Assembly: GCF_000014585.1 (NCBI RefSeq)
Contig: NC_008319.1
Span: 992,001-1,056,000, forward strand
Reading direction: 5' to 3'
DNA length: 64,000 nucleotides
Source: Synechococcus sp. CC9311
Lineage (GTDB): Bacteria > Cyanobacteriota > Cyanobacteriia > PCC-6307 > Cyanobiaceae
Positions 43,222 through 52,045 of the stretch are shown in pieces. The notes under the pieces are model-generated. The model was given only the letters and a program-made list of their open reading frames with translations, searched no databases and was not told the DNA's origin. Position 1 is the stretch's first letter. Each line of letters begins with the position of its first letter. The translations under genes were made by a program, and so were the position numbers.

Positions 43222-44055
43222 TTAGTCCCTGATGTTTTCAAGGCTGAATCGGTAGCCCTGCTGGCGAACGGTTGTGATACCACCCCCATCTCCTAACCCT
43301 GCTTGCTCAAGCTTGCGTCGCAGAGTGAGCACCTGGGTATCAACGGATCGTGGGCCTCCACTGAAGGGAGGCCAAGCCATACGCAGCAATTCCTGACGAC
43401 TCCGCACCATTCCTGGAGGCATCAGCAGAGCGCAGAGCAAGGCGAATTCCCTAGGGCTGAGCTCAACAGGCTTCTCGCGCAGGGTGACCTGTCGAAGTAG
43501 TAGGTGAACTTCAAGGGGCCCAACACTGACACGCTCCTGTAGTCCGCTGTGACCGCGTTTAAGCAAGGTGCGGCAGCGTGCAGCTAACTCTTCGAGACCA
43601 AAGGGCTTGCGAAGCACATCGTCGGCGCCATCGTCGAGCAGTCCTACGACAGGCTCAGCACCGCTACGAGCGGTTAAGACGATGACTGGCGCACGCAATT
43701 GCTGGGCCAAGCGCAAAGCTGAACTTTGCTCGAGGAGCTCAGCGCAAACCAATAAATCAGGAGATTGGTCCTGGCAAAGTTCCTGAGCTTCTGCAGGGGA
43801 GGAAACCGCTGCAGTCAGGTGACCGTCTTGACGCAGGCGCTGAACCAGAACGGTTCGCAGCGTGGGATGGGGCTCAACAACCAGAACCCGGAACGGTTCT
43901 CGTGGCTGACCTGCAGACGGCACAAATTGTGAATTGGAGACCAAGTCAGGACTGTTGTCCAGAAGGTCCCGGGATGAGGAGGTCACGCAGCAGGGAAAAC
44001 CGCGTTTACGGTAGTACCATTCCTCTCCTTGCTGGTAGCAGAGGCTGCAGCTCAC
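43222..44055 (-). CDS. OmpR-type winged-helix regulator with degenerate receiver
   Basis: Up to 277 residues from GTG 44055. The receiver (about 55-165) has E-P in place of the acidic pair (VLVVEPHP) and Ala at the phospho-acceptor site (PDLLVCA), but keeps LTARSG and LRKPFG. The C-terminal winged helix is typical (LSPREFALLCALL, SVDTQVLTLRRKLEQ, ITTVRQQGYRF). The N-terminus has CSLCYQQ...GFPCC, four cysteines that might bind metal or sense redox, but the start lies seven bases from a divergent gene, so it may begin later (for example GTG 43986). Confidence 0.85.
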   Translation of the reverse strand: MSCSLCYQQGEEWYYRKRGFPCCVTSSSRDLLDNSPDLVSNSQFVPSAGQPREPFRVLVVEPHPTLRTVLVQRLRQDGHLTAAVSSPAEAQELCQDQSPDLLVCAELLEQSSALRLAQQLRAPVIVLTARSGAEPVVGLLDDGADDVLRKPFGLEELAARCRTLLKRGHSGLQERVSVGPLEVHLLLRQVTLREKPVELSPREFALLCALLMPPGMVRSRQELLRMAWPPFSGGPRSVDTQVLTLRRKLEQAGLGDGGGITTVRQQGYRFSLENIRD

Positions 44056-44062
44056 ACTAAAG

Positions 44063-44335
44063 ATGACATCCCTTCAGCATCCGGAAGCCATTCGACACTT
44101 CCAGTCGCTGTGCGATGCCTGTCAGGAGCTGACCACCAGATACCACAGCCCGTCTGAGCTAAGGCTGTATGCGGATGGTTATTTGCACGCACTAAGACGC
44201 TGTAGTGCTCTGGAAACGCGTGAGATGGCTCGCCTTGAGTCGCTTGTTGAGCGCTGGATTATGGATCCATCAAGCTTTATTGGGCCCGATGGAGATGTCA
44301 GTACGTTGTACAGCCATCCCCATCGCGACTGGTAA
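44063..44335 (+). CDS. conserved small protein, unknown
   Basis: 90 residues, ATG start. Helical: HFQSLCDACQELTTRYHSP, RLYADGYLHALRRCSAL, MARLESLVERWIMDP. Soluble. Divergent from the winged-helix regulator with starts almost touching, so a shared promoter region would be inside one of the genes. Confidence 0.6.
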   Translation: MTSLQHPEAIRHFQSLCDACQELTTRYHSPSELRLYADGYLHALRRCSALETREMARLESLVERWIMDPSSFIGPDGDVSTLYSHPHRDW

Positions 44336-44372
44336 CGATCAAATTTTTTAGGTGAGATCGAATCGCTCTGAG

Positions 44373-44696
44373 TTAGCTGGCGAGCTCAATCTCTAATTTT
44401 TCCTTCAACTCCCCGTTGTTGTACATCTCGATCAAGATGTCGGATCCACCCATGAATTCCCCTTTGACATAAACCTGAGGAATCGTGGGCCAATCTGAGT
44501 AATCCTTGATCCCCTGACGAATTTCCATGTCAGACAAAACATCAAAGGTCTCAAAACTCATGCCTAGGGCATTGAGGATTTGGACAACATTGTTTGAAAA
44601 CCCGCACTGCGGCATTAATTTCGTGCCCTTCATAAACACAAAAATGGGACTTGACTGGATCAGCGTCTGAATACGCTCTTTCGTTTTGGAATCCAT
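44373..44696 (-). CDS. grxD: monothiol glutaredoxin GrxD (Grx4)
   Basis: 107 residues with CGFS active site (MPQCGFSNNVV), the preceding FMKGT glutathione-binding Lys, and WPTIPQVYVKGEFMGGSD. CGFS glutaredoxins hold [2Fe-2S] clusters bridged with BolA and pass or sense them. The bolA gene lies 45 bases upstream on the same strand, an operon seen across cyanobacteria. Confidence 0.95.
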   Translation of the reverse strand: MDSKTKERIQTLIQSSPIFVFMKGTKLMPQCGFSNNVVQILNALGMSFETFDVLSDMEIRQGIKDYSDWPTIPQVYVKGEFMGGSDILIEMYNNGELKEKLEIELAS

Positions 44697-44741
44697 GGAT
44701 CAAAGATGGCGTTGAGGGGTAAGGACTGAAGGCGCGAACAA

Positions 44742-44975
44742 TTAGCTAGGAGTGGAAGTGATGAGAGCTAAGGCATGAATGGCCTCACTCGCAAGATCTT
44801 CACGCAAAGCGCCATAGACCAATTGATGCTGCTTGATTCGGGTGAGACCCTCGAATTTTGCAGACACCACAGTGACTTGAAGATGGTCTCCACCTCCCGT
44901 GAGGTCTTCTACTGAGACCTGAGCATCTGGAAGAGCTCGGCGAATCGCCGAACTCACCGCCTCTGACTGAACCAT
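44742..44975 (-). CDS. bolA: BolA-family protein
   Basis: 77 residues from ATG 44975 (upstream codons in frame lack BolA features). Core pattern of Bol[22 protein letters not shown] and [22 protein letters not shown] with the invariant His. Forms a heterodimer with GrxD ligating a [2Fe-2S] cluster. First gene of the bolA-grxD pair. Confidence 0.92.
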   Translation of the reverse strand: MVQSEAVSSAIRRALPDAQVSVEDLTGGGDHLQVTVVSAKFEGLTRIKQHQLVYGALREDLASEAIHALALITSTPS

Positions 44976-45043
44976 GCAACGCGGGATTGAACTGAGCTGA
45001 TGCTGGCAGATCAACGTCGTGAATGACTCCTGTGGCTCGCTTC

Positions 45044-45583
45044 TTATTTCGCTGATTTCGCCCCAGCAAACGGTGTCTCTACAAACCCCAGCTCAACCAA
45101 GCTTTGATAGGCCTTCTGCCCCTCGTTGCTGGCTGGAGTCATCAGACGCACAACCTCAACGAGAACAGGCACTGCAACTTCTGGCTGATTTTGGCGTCTG
45201 AACAAAGCAGCCAAACGCAAATTGGCTTGCGCCAAAAGGGAAAGAGCTTCGCGTCCTTTGGAATCCATCTCCCTTGGAATCCGTGCATCCAGACCTCTGA
45301 AAGCACCACTGAGATCCCTATAAAAAGCCAACAGCTGCTTGGCCGCTGTCCGAGCGTTGTCGTAATCGGTTTTGGCTTGATCCAGATTTCCTGATGCCAC
45401 TGCTGAATCGCCCCGGTTGAGAAGGGTGCGGACAGCAGCAACATTGAAGCCAGCACCGCTTGACGCCAGCACTTTGCTCACAGAGGAGTTTGTTCCATCT
45501 GAAGACTGAGCAAACACCTGCACGGGAGCAGCAGCCAAACCAGCCAAAAGGGCTAAAGCGGTAATGGTGAGACGGGAACGCAT
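45044..45583 (-). CDS. exported helical repeat protein, unknown
   Basis: 179 residues with signal peptide ([23 protein letters not shown]). Two TPR-like helical pairs ([40 protein letters not shown]). Periplasmic or lumenal. Conserved-looking gene of cyanobacteria, no known job. Confidence 0.65.
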   Translation of the reverse strand: MRSRLTITALALLAGLAAAPVQVFAQSSDGTNSSVSKVLASSGAGFNVAAVRTLLNRGDSAVASGNLDQAKTDYDNARTAAKQLLAFYRDLSGAFRGLDARIPREMDSKGREALSLLAQANLRLAALFRRQNQPEVAVPVLVEVVRLMTPASNEGQKAYQSLVELGFVETPFAGAKSAK

Positions 45584-45609
45584 GAACTGAGCCGGACAGT
45601 GGGCGGACT

Positions 45610-46263
45610 TTAGTGGCTTCTTAGTGGTCGGCCCACTGCCTGTCGGGCCGCTTGTTCAGCCGTATGCATCCGATCTGCTAATTGCTTACTCATATGAGCT
45701 GCAGCTTCCCGACCCGTTCCTTCGGCTAGAAGAGGGGCTTCAAAGCAGATTGCGGCACTACTAGAGGCGGGGGGACTGGCCTCGCTGTAGGCGATCCCTA
45801 CGGGAACAACGCTGACGGGAACCCCATTCGTTTTGGACAGTTGGGCAAGACGAACGAGCCCTTGGCGCAAACGAATCGGTTCGTCGGTGCGGTTGATTCG
45901 CCCCTCGGGAAACACAACCACCTGCTGGCCAGCTGCCAGGAGATCGATTGCGTAGCGAAGCGTCGTCAGTGTGGGACGTCCTTGGTCCACGGGAAAGCAG
46001 CCAAGCCGATAGAGAAACCAGCCCTGAAGCCCTGTCATTTCACTTCGCGTCACCATGAAGCGGCAATCACGGCCGGTGATCCGTCGGCCCGTTGCCATGG
46101 GCAAGATCAGGGCATCCCAGCGAGCTCGATGGGTCGGGGCCAAAAGCACAGGACCCTCTTTAGGCAAATGATGGGCTCCGAGCACATGACGCTCTCGGAA
46201 ATACCAAGGCAAAGCCAAGTCTTGCGTGAACAACATCGCAAGCGATGACCAGAAGGGATTCAT
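45610..46263 (-). CDS. plsC: PlsC-type 1-acylglycerol-3-phosphate acyltransferase
   Basis: 217 residues from ATG 46263 (TTG 46275 has a better-placed AGAGGAG). Catalytic HxxxxD is HRARWD; the second block is VFPEGRINR, third and fourth blocks follow (PVSVVPVGIAY). It acylates lysophosphatidic acid to phosphatidic acid at the membrane. Some paralogues act on other acceptors. The N-terminus has one short hydrophobic segment. Confidence 0.8.
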   Translation of the reverse strand: MNPFWSSLAMLFTQDLALPWYFRERHVLGAHHLPKEGPVLLAPTHRARWDALILPMATGRRITGRDCRFMVTRSEMTGLQGWFLYRLGCFPVDQGRPTLTTLRYAIDLLAAGQQVVVFPEGRINRTDEPIRLRQGLVRLAQLSKTNGVPVSVVPVGIAYSEASPPASSSAAICFEAPLLAEGTGREAAAHMSKQLADRMHTAEQAARQAVGRPLRSH

Positions 46264-46442
46264 CGCTGAACCCAAGACTTCTCCTCTAGTTTTCAGAACG
46301 CTGCCCACGGCTTAATACCGCTGTCCTACAGGGATGAAATGTAGGCGGCTCATGTCTCCCTATCGCTCATGCTTGGGCAGTTAGAGCGGCGTCTCGTTCG
46401 GCGACCACCCGCGCATAAAGTTGAAATCTTTGGACGAGGGTT

Positions 46443-47192
46443 GTGGCCAGTCTCGGGGTCAACATTGATCACATCGCCAATGTTCGCCAAGCCAGGCGAA
46501 CAGTTGAACCTGATCCTGTGCCGATGGCCTTGATGGCTGAGTTGGGTGGTGCTGATGGGATCACGATTCACCTCAGGGAAGATCGCCGTCACATTCAAGA
46601 TCGCGACCTAACCCTCTTAGGTCAAACCGTTCGCACCCGTTTGAACTTGGAAATGGCTGCCACCACAGAGATGGTGGAGATTGCTCTGCGAGAGCAACCA
46701 GACATGGTCACATTGGTACCTGAACGGCGAGAAGAAGTCACAACAGAGGGAGGCTTAGACGTCCGCAGTCAGTGCAAAAGCTTGTCTTCTGTGATTGATA
46801 CGCTCCAGAGCAACGACATTCCCGTCAGTTTGTTCGTGGATCCAGATCGAAACCAACTGGAGGCTTGTCAGCAAAGTGGTGCCCGTTGGGTTGAACTTCA
46901 TACAGGACGCTATGCAGAGGCCAGCTGGAGAGAACAACCCATAACCTTGGCGCGTCTCATCGAGGCAACGGAACAGGCTCGGTCGATGGGGTTACGGGTG
47001 AATGCAGGCCATGGATTGACGTACCAAAACGTGGAGCCCATTGCTGCAATTGCAGGAATGGAGGAGCTCAACATCGGTCACACCATTGTTGCCCGGGCTC
47101 TTTGTGTGGGCTTACAAGAAGCCGTAAGAGAGATGAAGTGTCTGGTTCAGAATCCAAGACGTGACCCCTTGTTCGGAAGCACTAGCTCATGA
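46443..47192 (+). CDS. pdxJ: pyridoxine 5'-phosphate synthase PdxJ
   Basis: 249 residues from GTG 46443. Family signatures [32 protein letters not shown] and [12 protein letters not shown]. It joins 1-deoxyxylulose-5-phosphate with 3-amino-2-oxopropyl phosphate to make PNP, the vitamin B6 precursor. Overlaps the ycf54 start (ATGA). Confidence 0.95.
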   Translation: MASLGVNIDHIANVRQARRTVEPDPVPMALMAELGGADGITIHLREDRRHIQDRDLTLLGQTVRTRLNLEMAATTEMVEIALREQPDMVTLVPERREEVTTEGGLDVRSQCKSLSSVIDTLQSNDIPVSLFVDPDRNQLEACQQSGARWVELHTGRYAEASWREQPITLARLIEATEQARSMGLRVNAGHGLTYQNVEPIAAIAGMEELNIGHTIVARALCVGLQEAVREMKCLVQNPRRDPLFGSTSS

Positions 47193-47509
47193 CCATCCAT
47201 CACTTTGTTGCAGCGAGTGCTCGCTTCCTGACGGAAGAAGAACCCCTAGAAGAAGTGTTGAAGGAAAGACGCAGGCATTACGGCGAACAAGGCAAAAAAA
47301 TTGATTTTTGGCTTGTTCGCAATCCCAGTTTCTTGAATGCGCCTGAATTGTCTGAGATCAAAGCGAAGGTGCCACAACCTTCAGCAGCAGTGGTCTCAAC
47401 AGATTCCACCTTCATCACATTCATGAAGTTGCGTCTGGAGTATGTACTCGAGGGACAATTCGATGCTCCGACTGATTCCATTCCAGACCCTCTTGCGGAA
47501 GAAGACTAA
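47189..47509 (+). CDS. ycf54: Ycf54, Mg-protoporphyrin monomethyl ester cyclase assembly factor
   Basis: 106 residues matching the Ycf54 family: [54 protein letters not shown]. Required for the aerobic cyclase step that forms ring E of chlorophyll. ATGA overlap with pdxJ indicates coupling. Confidence 0.93.
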   Translation: MTIHHFVAASARFLTEEEPLEEVLKERRRHYGEQGKKIDFWLVRNPSFLNAPELSEIKAKVPQPSAAVVSTDSTFITFMKLRLEYVLEGQFDAPTDSIPDPLAEED

Positions 47510-47786
47510 CGGCACAGGATTGAGCCTTTAATTGAAGAGTGAGAGCTGAGGGAAGTGTGGCTCTTGGCTAATCAGGGGAGCTTTCTAACAGTTGAGTTTT
47601 GGTATTCAAGCCAGTTTAAGCTAACTGTAAATAGTATTTTAAATATTTTTTATACTTATTGATTGCAGGAATAGTGGGAAGCCCACTGTTGTGTCTGGTT
47701 GAATTGTCTGTTATTTGATTGGCGAATTGGTGAATCAATGTTTTAATTCAAATGAAGAATGGTTTTTCGAGATCTTCGCGTCGTTA

Positions 47787-47936
47787 ATGGTGATCAGACT
47801 CCCGGTGCTTGCAGCTATTTCTGCTTTCGTTGTGGCGCTTGGCTTGGCAGCAGCATCTAATGCACAGCAGGAACGTTTAAAACGACCAACCTGTTGCGAA
47901 GGCTGTCCAATGAATACCAAGGTTTGTGAGTTCTAA
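47787..47936 (+). CDS. 49-aa exported cysteine-rich peptide
   Basis: From ATG 47787: signal-like segment (LPVLAAISAFVVALGLAAASNA) then RPTCCEGCPMNTKVCEF with four cysteines. Could bind a metal or form disulfides outside the cytoplasm. Upstream region is AT-rich. Confidence 0.5.
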   Translation: MVIRLPVLAAISAFVVALGLAAASNAQQERLKRPTCCEGCPMNTKVCEF

Positions 47937-48178
47937 GTTCAGGGGGCCTTGCTTTCTTTTGCGAAGTAAATTGAGATATTTTGGGATTGAGAATATAGTG
48001 CTCTTCTTTTAATTCTGGTCAAATCGTTTAAAGATTTTCCTGTCTTATCTGCGATTTGTTTTGTATGGTGATGAGTGGTATTGAGTGTTGATTGTAATGC
48101 AAATGAATTGAAGCACATGCTCTGCTGAGCTGTGCCGGGCAGGGTGCATAATAATGAAGAAGGCTTAAGGACTGTCTG

Positions 48179-48385
48179 ATGGAGTTTAGTCGAAGGCAAA
48201 TTATTCAAGCGCTATGCAATGAATACAATCAGTTGTTCAAAGATGCTTATGATCCTGGGATTGACCTCTCGTTTGAAGAGTATCAATCAGCAATGGAAGC
48301 CAAGACTCTTGATGAGTTGATTAAGGAAACCTCTACAGACAATGAGTTCTACACCCTTGAAAACTTTATGAAGCGTTATGGGTGA
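48179..48385 (+). CDS. conserved 68-aa acidic protein, unknown
   Basis: ATG start. Helical and acidic (FSRRQIIQALCNEYNQLFKD, FEEYQSAMEAKTLDELIKET). Soluble. Monocistronic. No named family. Confidence 0.55.
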   Translation: MEFSRRQIIQALCNEYNQLFKDAYDPGIDLSFEEYQSAMEAKTLDELIKETSTDNEFYTLENFMKRYG

Positions 48386-48435
48386 TCAAAGTAATGTGAT
48401 TAGTCGTATCACAGTGAATGGTGGATCCATGATCG

Positions 48436-48522
48436 ATGAGCTCCTTTGATCTGGAAGACAGCACAGACGCTGTTGCCCTGCTTGAAAGTTGTTACCAATG
48501 GATTAGTAGCAGCAACCACTGA
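48436..48522 (+). CDS. 28-aa microprotein coupled to next gene
   Basis: ATG to TGA, 28 acidic residues (SSFDLEDSTDAVALLESCYQ). Its TGA overlaps the next ATG (TGATG), a typical coupling arrangement. Confidence 0.35.
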   Translation: MSSFDLEDSTDAVALLESCYQWISSSNH

Positions 48523-48698
48523 TGCAGATCAGTATCGCCTCAGCACAGCCCATTGGCACCTTGATTCGTGAAGGAGAGCACCAGCCCTTTAAAGCCTCTG
48601 CCTGCCGAATTCGGGCACTTGATTATGACGAATCGCAGATGAGGGATGACGATGTGATTAGGCATCAACAGCGTTCAGAAATCGAATACGACTGCTGA
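48522..48698 (+). CDS. 58-aa small protein, unknown
   Basis: ATG overlaps the stop of the preceding ORF. Charged C-terminus (DESQMRDDDVIRHQQRSEIE) and two cysteines. Soluble. The coupling and composition favour a real gene. No family recognised. Confidence 0.4.
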   Translation: MQISIASAQPIGTLIREGEHQPFKASACRIRALDYDESQMRDDDVIRHQQRSEIEYDC

Positions 48699-49069
48699 AA
48701 ATTGATTTTGTTAAGTGATCAGAATAACAGTGACATCTGGTTCGAGCGTTGTCTCGCAGTTCTCTTCTCACCCAACACTTGCCTGTGTCACAGCAACCAC
48801 CACAGAAAGGATTAGTCATAATTCACTGCTGTTCTCGTAACGTTTTGGCTCGAGCATTTTTCAAAATTGGCTTCCAAGCAATTGAATGATGCCTGTTTTG
48901 CCCAAGCTTGCAATGAAGGAAGAGCGTCAACGACTTGTAAAAAAGATGGCAAAGCCTTTTAGGAAGGAACCCAATTATCTGCAAACGAAACACTCATTCA
49001 CGTGTTTTGTCTCTCAAATGTCGGCACCAAATGTTTTGCATTGCCTTGCAGTGATGGAGGAGTAACGGC
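48699..49069. other. intergenic stretch
   Basis: 370 bases with no convincing gene; GGAGGAG just before 49070 serves the next ORF. Confidence 0.45.
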
Positions 49070-49288
49070 TTGCTTTCTGAACCCTTCGCTGCATTAAACT
49101 TAAATATTCCGTATTTTGTTGTTTTCTTTTTGTTGCTAGTCAAGTGGTTTGCAAATGCAAGTTGCGTTGCCAAGGTCATTGAGGAACATCGGAAAACTCT
49201 CGGTGAACCTCCCTCTTCACTTGAGTGCCCACCTTTGAGTGACTACGATGAGCAGGCGATCTACGGTTTCATGCACCCTACTGTTTGA
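49070..49288 (+). CDS. 72-aa single-span membrane protein
   Basis: TTG start with a strong GGAGGAG about nine bases upstream. One span (IPYFVVFFLLLVKWFANASC), then a polar tail (KVIEEHRKTLGEPPSSLECP). The stop overlaps the next start (TGATG), so translated with the phosphoribosyltransferase. Confidence 0.5.
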   Translation: MLSEPFAALNLNIPYFVVFFLLLVKWFANASCVAKVIEEHRKTLGEPPSSLECPPLSDYDEQAIYGFMHPTV

Positions 49289-49683
49289 TGCAGCAACTCA
49301 CTTGGAGCCAATTTGATTGGGCAGTTGAGGAAATCACTGCACGCTATGCCTCTCACTCATTCATAGGTATTTATGGAGTTCCGCGTGGTGGTGTTTGTTT
49401 AGCAGTGGCATTGAGTCACAGTCTCTCTCTTCCTTGGCTGACAGAACCAAAGGATGGTTGTCTAGTTGTTGACGATGTGTATGAAACTGGCCAGACCTTG
49501 AGTGCGATTCGTCAACAGGTTGATGCCACTTTTGTGGTCTGGATGAGCAAGTGCTCTCCGGAATGGTGGAATACTGCAACAACGATCTCACCCGATCAAT
49601 GGTTGGTCTTTCCTTGGGAAAATGTCGACCTTGCAGCAGAGGATGAAAGTTGCTATCGGGCCTCTCGATCCATCACTCACTGA
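49288..49683 (+). CDS. phosphoribosyltransferase-like protein
   Basis: 131 residues from ATG 49288. PRPP-binding motif LVVDDVYETGQTL (about 59-71) and a GVPRGGVCLAVAL pyrophosphate loop, as in hypoxanthine/guanine-type phosphoribosyltransferases but shorter than usual. Probably salvages a purine or related base. Directly followed (9 bases) by a nucleoside deoxyribosyltransferase, which supports a salvage unit. Confidence 0.75.
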   Translation: MQQLTWSQFDWAVEEITARYASHSFIGIYGVPRGGVCLAVALSHSLSLPWLTEPKDGCLVVDDVYETGQTLSAIRQQVDATFVVWMSKCSPEWWNTATTISPDQWLVFPWENVDLAAEDESCYRASRSITH

Positions 49684-49692
49684 GACTCCTTC

Positions 49693-50157
49693 ATGACATC
49701 GAAAACGATTTATCTTGCTTCTCCTTATGGGTTCTCTGCCCAGTGCAAACGTCTTTTGATTCCTGAGTTTGTTGCTGCTCTATCCCAGCTTGGCCTTACG
49801 GTCTGGGAGCCATTTGAGCGGAATGGAAATGTTGATACCACCAAGCCTGGATGGGCCTATCGCGTGGCCCAGCAATGTATGCAGGATGTCCGAGATGCTC
49901 ACGGAGTGTTTGCCATCGTCAATGGAACTCCACCAGATGAGGGAGTGATGGTGGAGGTTGGAGCTGCCTATGCTCTGAACAAACCTGTTTTCTTGTTCCG
50001 TGACGACTTTCGCCGTTGCACAGATTCGGATCAGTACCCTCTCAATTTGATGTTGTTCGCCGGCTTGCCTGCATCGAATTGGCAAGAGATGGTGTACGAC
50101 TCAGTGGATTCGATTAAGAATCGAGAAAGGCCCTTAGGGCAATGGGCTCAATCCTGA
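49693..50157 (+). CDS. nucleoside 2-deoxyribosyltransferase-like protein
   Basis: 154 residues. IYLASPYGFSAQ at the N-terminus, the GTPPDEGVMVEVGAAYAL segment with the catalytic Glu (E of PDEG or VEVG) typical of this family, and PVFLFRDDFR. Swaps deoxyribose between bases. Pairs with the upstream phosphoribosyltransferase as nucleotide salvage. Confidence 0.85.
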   Translation: MTSKTIYLASPYGFSAQCKRLLIPEFVAALSQLGLTVWEPFERNGNVDTTKPGWAYRVAQQCMQDVRDAHGVFAIVNGTPPDEGVMVEVGAAYALNKPVFLFRDDFRRCTDSDQYPLNLMLFAGLPASNWQEMVYDSVDSIKNRERPLGQWAQS

Positions 50158-50172
50158 TTGTTGTTTTTCGGC

Positions 50173-50799
50173 TCAATTGGATGGCATAATCCAACTGTCT
50201 GATAAAGGACAAAGAGCACCTGCTGTGTTGTATTGACGCAAAATTTGATGGGTGGTTCCGTTGTGATCGCACCAGCGAATTCCGCAGCCTGTAATGTCTC
50301 CTTGCTGTCGATCTCTGGGATCAAGAAATAATTCAACGCCTGGTTCTGGGTTCCATATCAGTAGCGATCCAAAGGATGTTGATTGGCATTGCAGTGGTTG
50401 TGGTGGGTTTTGTTGTACTATGCCGTGTTTGGCTTCTACAACATAAATGACACGATCAAGTCCACTCACACCGTGGCGAACGATTATTCGACGCCGTTGT
50501 TGTTGATTGCCGACGCAGACCTCTGCAACCCAGTTCCATGGTGTGATGGAGCTTGGACCTGTTGACCAGTGCCCTGTCTGTGTGACCTGCATCGATGGAG
50601 GTAACGATGCGAAGTTCATCGACTGTTGACGTCCACTTTCTTTGTAGGTCAAACAGGTTTGAATGATTCCATCAGCCTCCTTCACATCAAGGGAAGTGGA
50701 AAAGCGTTCCTGTTCTTGTCCAGTGTGATCCAGCCTGACGAAGCATCCCTGCCAAACTCCGCTATTGTGCAAAATTAATGTATTACGAAGGTCGTTCAT
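50173..50799 (-). CDS. DUF3598-family protein
   Basis: 208 residues. Opening NSGVWQGCFVRLDHTGQEQERFSTSL and later beta-rich segments match the cyanobacterial DUF3598 family (lipocalin-like barrel, related to phycobilin lyase folds). No membrane span. Role unknown; binding of a hydrophobic or pigment-like ligand is possible. Confidence 0.65.
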   Translation of the reverse strand: MNDLRNTLILHNSGVWQGCFVRLDHTGQEQERFSTSLDVKEADGIIQTCLTYKESGRQQSMNFASLPPSMQVTQTGHWSTGPSSITPWNWVAEVCVGNQQQRRRIIVRHGVSGLDRVIYVVEAKHGIVQQNPPQPLQCQSTSFGSLLIWNPEPGVELFLDPRDRQQGDITGCGIRWCDHNGTTHQILRQYNTAGALCPLSDSWIMPSN

Positions 50800-50918
50800 A
50801 GGTTTGATGGATGGATGTTAATTGTGCGGTTTATGCTTTATTAAATTGAATTGCATTAAGACGCTTCAATCATAATCGTAAAAATCTTCATCTTTTAAAG
50901 TCTATTTTTATGCCCTTT

Positions 50919-51500
50919 CTATTTGAGTCCCATCACTTTTTTATAGGCAGGTCGTTCGCGAGTGGCTTGGATCAAAGTATTGACTGCAGGGTATGCACTA
51001 AGGTCCTCACTAGGAAAGAATAGTTTGATGTATGCTAAGTAAGATGTAATGGCGCAATCGGCAGCGCCCCACTTGTTGTTGATCAAATATCCTTTTGTAA
51101 TTTCTGAATTAATTTCAGTAAGAAGTCGCGGTAAGATTTTTAGCTTTTGATCAGGAACGAAAATTGCAAAGGCTAATGTTGAATTTGCAAAATGTGTCCA
51201 CTGGCTGATTAATGAGCGATCGCCAGGTTGCCTAATCTCATCTCCGTGATGCTCTGCTAAATGCAACAGGATGGCACCTGATTCAAATAAAACGAGTGGA
51301 TTACCATTGGAATCAAGAACGGAATCATCCTTCATTGCTGGAAGTTTTCCGAACGGATTAATCGATAGGAAGTCCTCATTAAGATTTTGACCCTCAGCTA
51401 ACGATACTTCCACAAGATCGTAGGGAATTCCCATCTCTTCCATGTACCAACGAGGCATGGATGCTCGTGTTTGGGGACCGCCGTAAAGGGTGATTGCCAC
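50919..51500 (-). CDS. glutathione S-transferase, copy 1
   Basis: 193 residues from GTG 51500. N-terminal thioredoxin-like domain (ITLYGGPQTRASMPRWYMEE, NPFGKLPAM with the cis-Pro, LFESGAILLHLAE with the Glu-Ser pair that binds glutathione) and a helical C-terminal domain. A paralogue lies at 57886-58467. Likely a detoxifying or isomerising GST; substrate unknown. Confidence 0.85.
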   Translation of the reverse strand: MAITLYGGPQTRASMPRWYMEEMGIPYDLVEVSLAEGQNLNEDFLSINPFGKLPAMKDDSVLDSNGNPLVLFESGAILLHLAEHHGDEIRQPGDRSLISQWTHFANSTLAFAIFVPDQKLKILPRLLTEINSEITKGYLINNKWGAADCAITSYLAYIKLFFPSEDLSAYPAVNTLIQATRERPAYKKVMGLK

Positions 51501-52045
51501 TGCTGAATGGATCTTCTGTTGTCGGATAATGCTAGTGGATTGTTGGTTTTATCCGCTGGTTTTCAATCCTTTGATAGGGGCTTGTGTTCATTATCAAGTT
51601 TCCTTTTTGATGCAGGCTGGTCAATGCGTGATTGAGATGCACTTGGAAGCTCATAACTTTCAAGAGTATTTTGGGTGAAGAGGATTCCACATAGCGAAAA
51701 ACTAACTTCATTTTTTGTCCTAGAAGGTTGACTGTTCTATCTAATATTGCTATCTGCCCTCTTAGATCCTCATTGATAAACTTCTTCCGCTTTTGGTATC
51801 CATTTGTAGTGTGAACTCTAATGATTTCCGAGTTTTCGATTGTTCTGAATTCATTCATGATCGGATCATGGTTGCTGCATTAAAGCCTTTCGCTTTTTGT
51901 AGATCCTTTTGCTTTTTTGCCAAACAGTTCCATCACCTCTCCGTGGCTCAGTCGTATAACTTGCCGCATCTCGACTTTTGCTCGTTTTAGCGTATCTATT
52001 TATGCTTCATTGTGTGATCCTGTTTTCTTTAGGGCTGCATTGGAT
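51501..52045. other. intergenic stretch with a doubtful ORF
   Basis: A 108-codon minus-strand ORF at 51532-51858 (basic, no span, no motif) is possible but unsupported. No RNA recognised. Confidence 0.35.
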
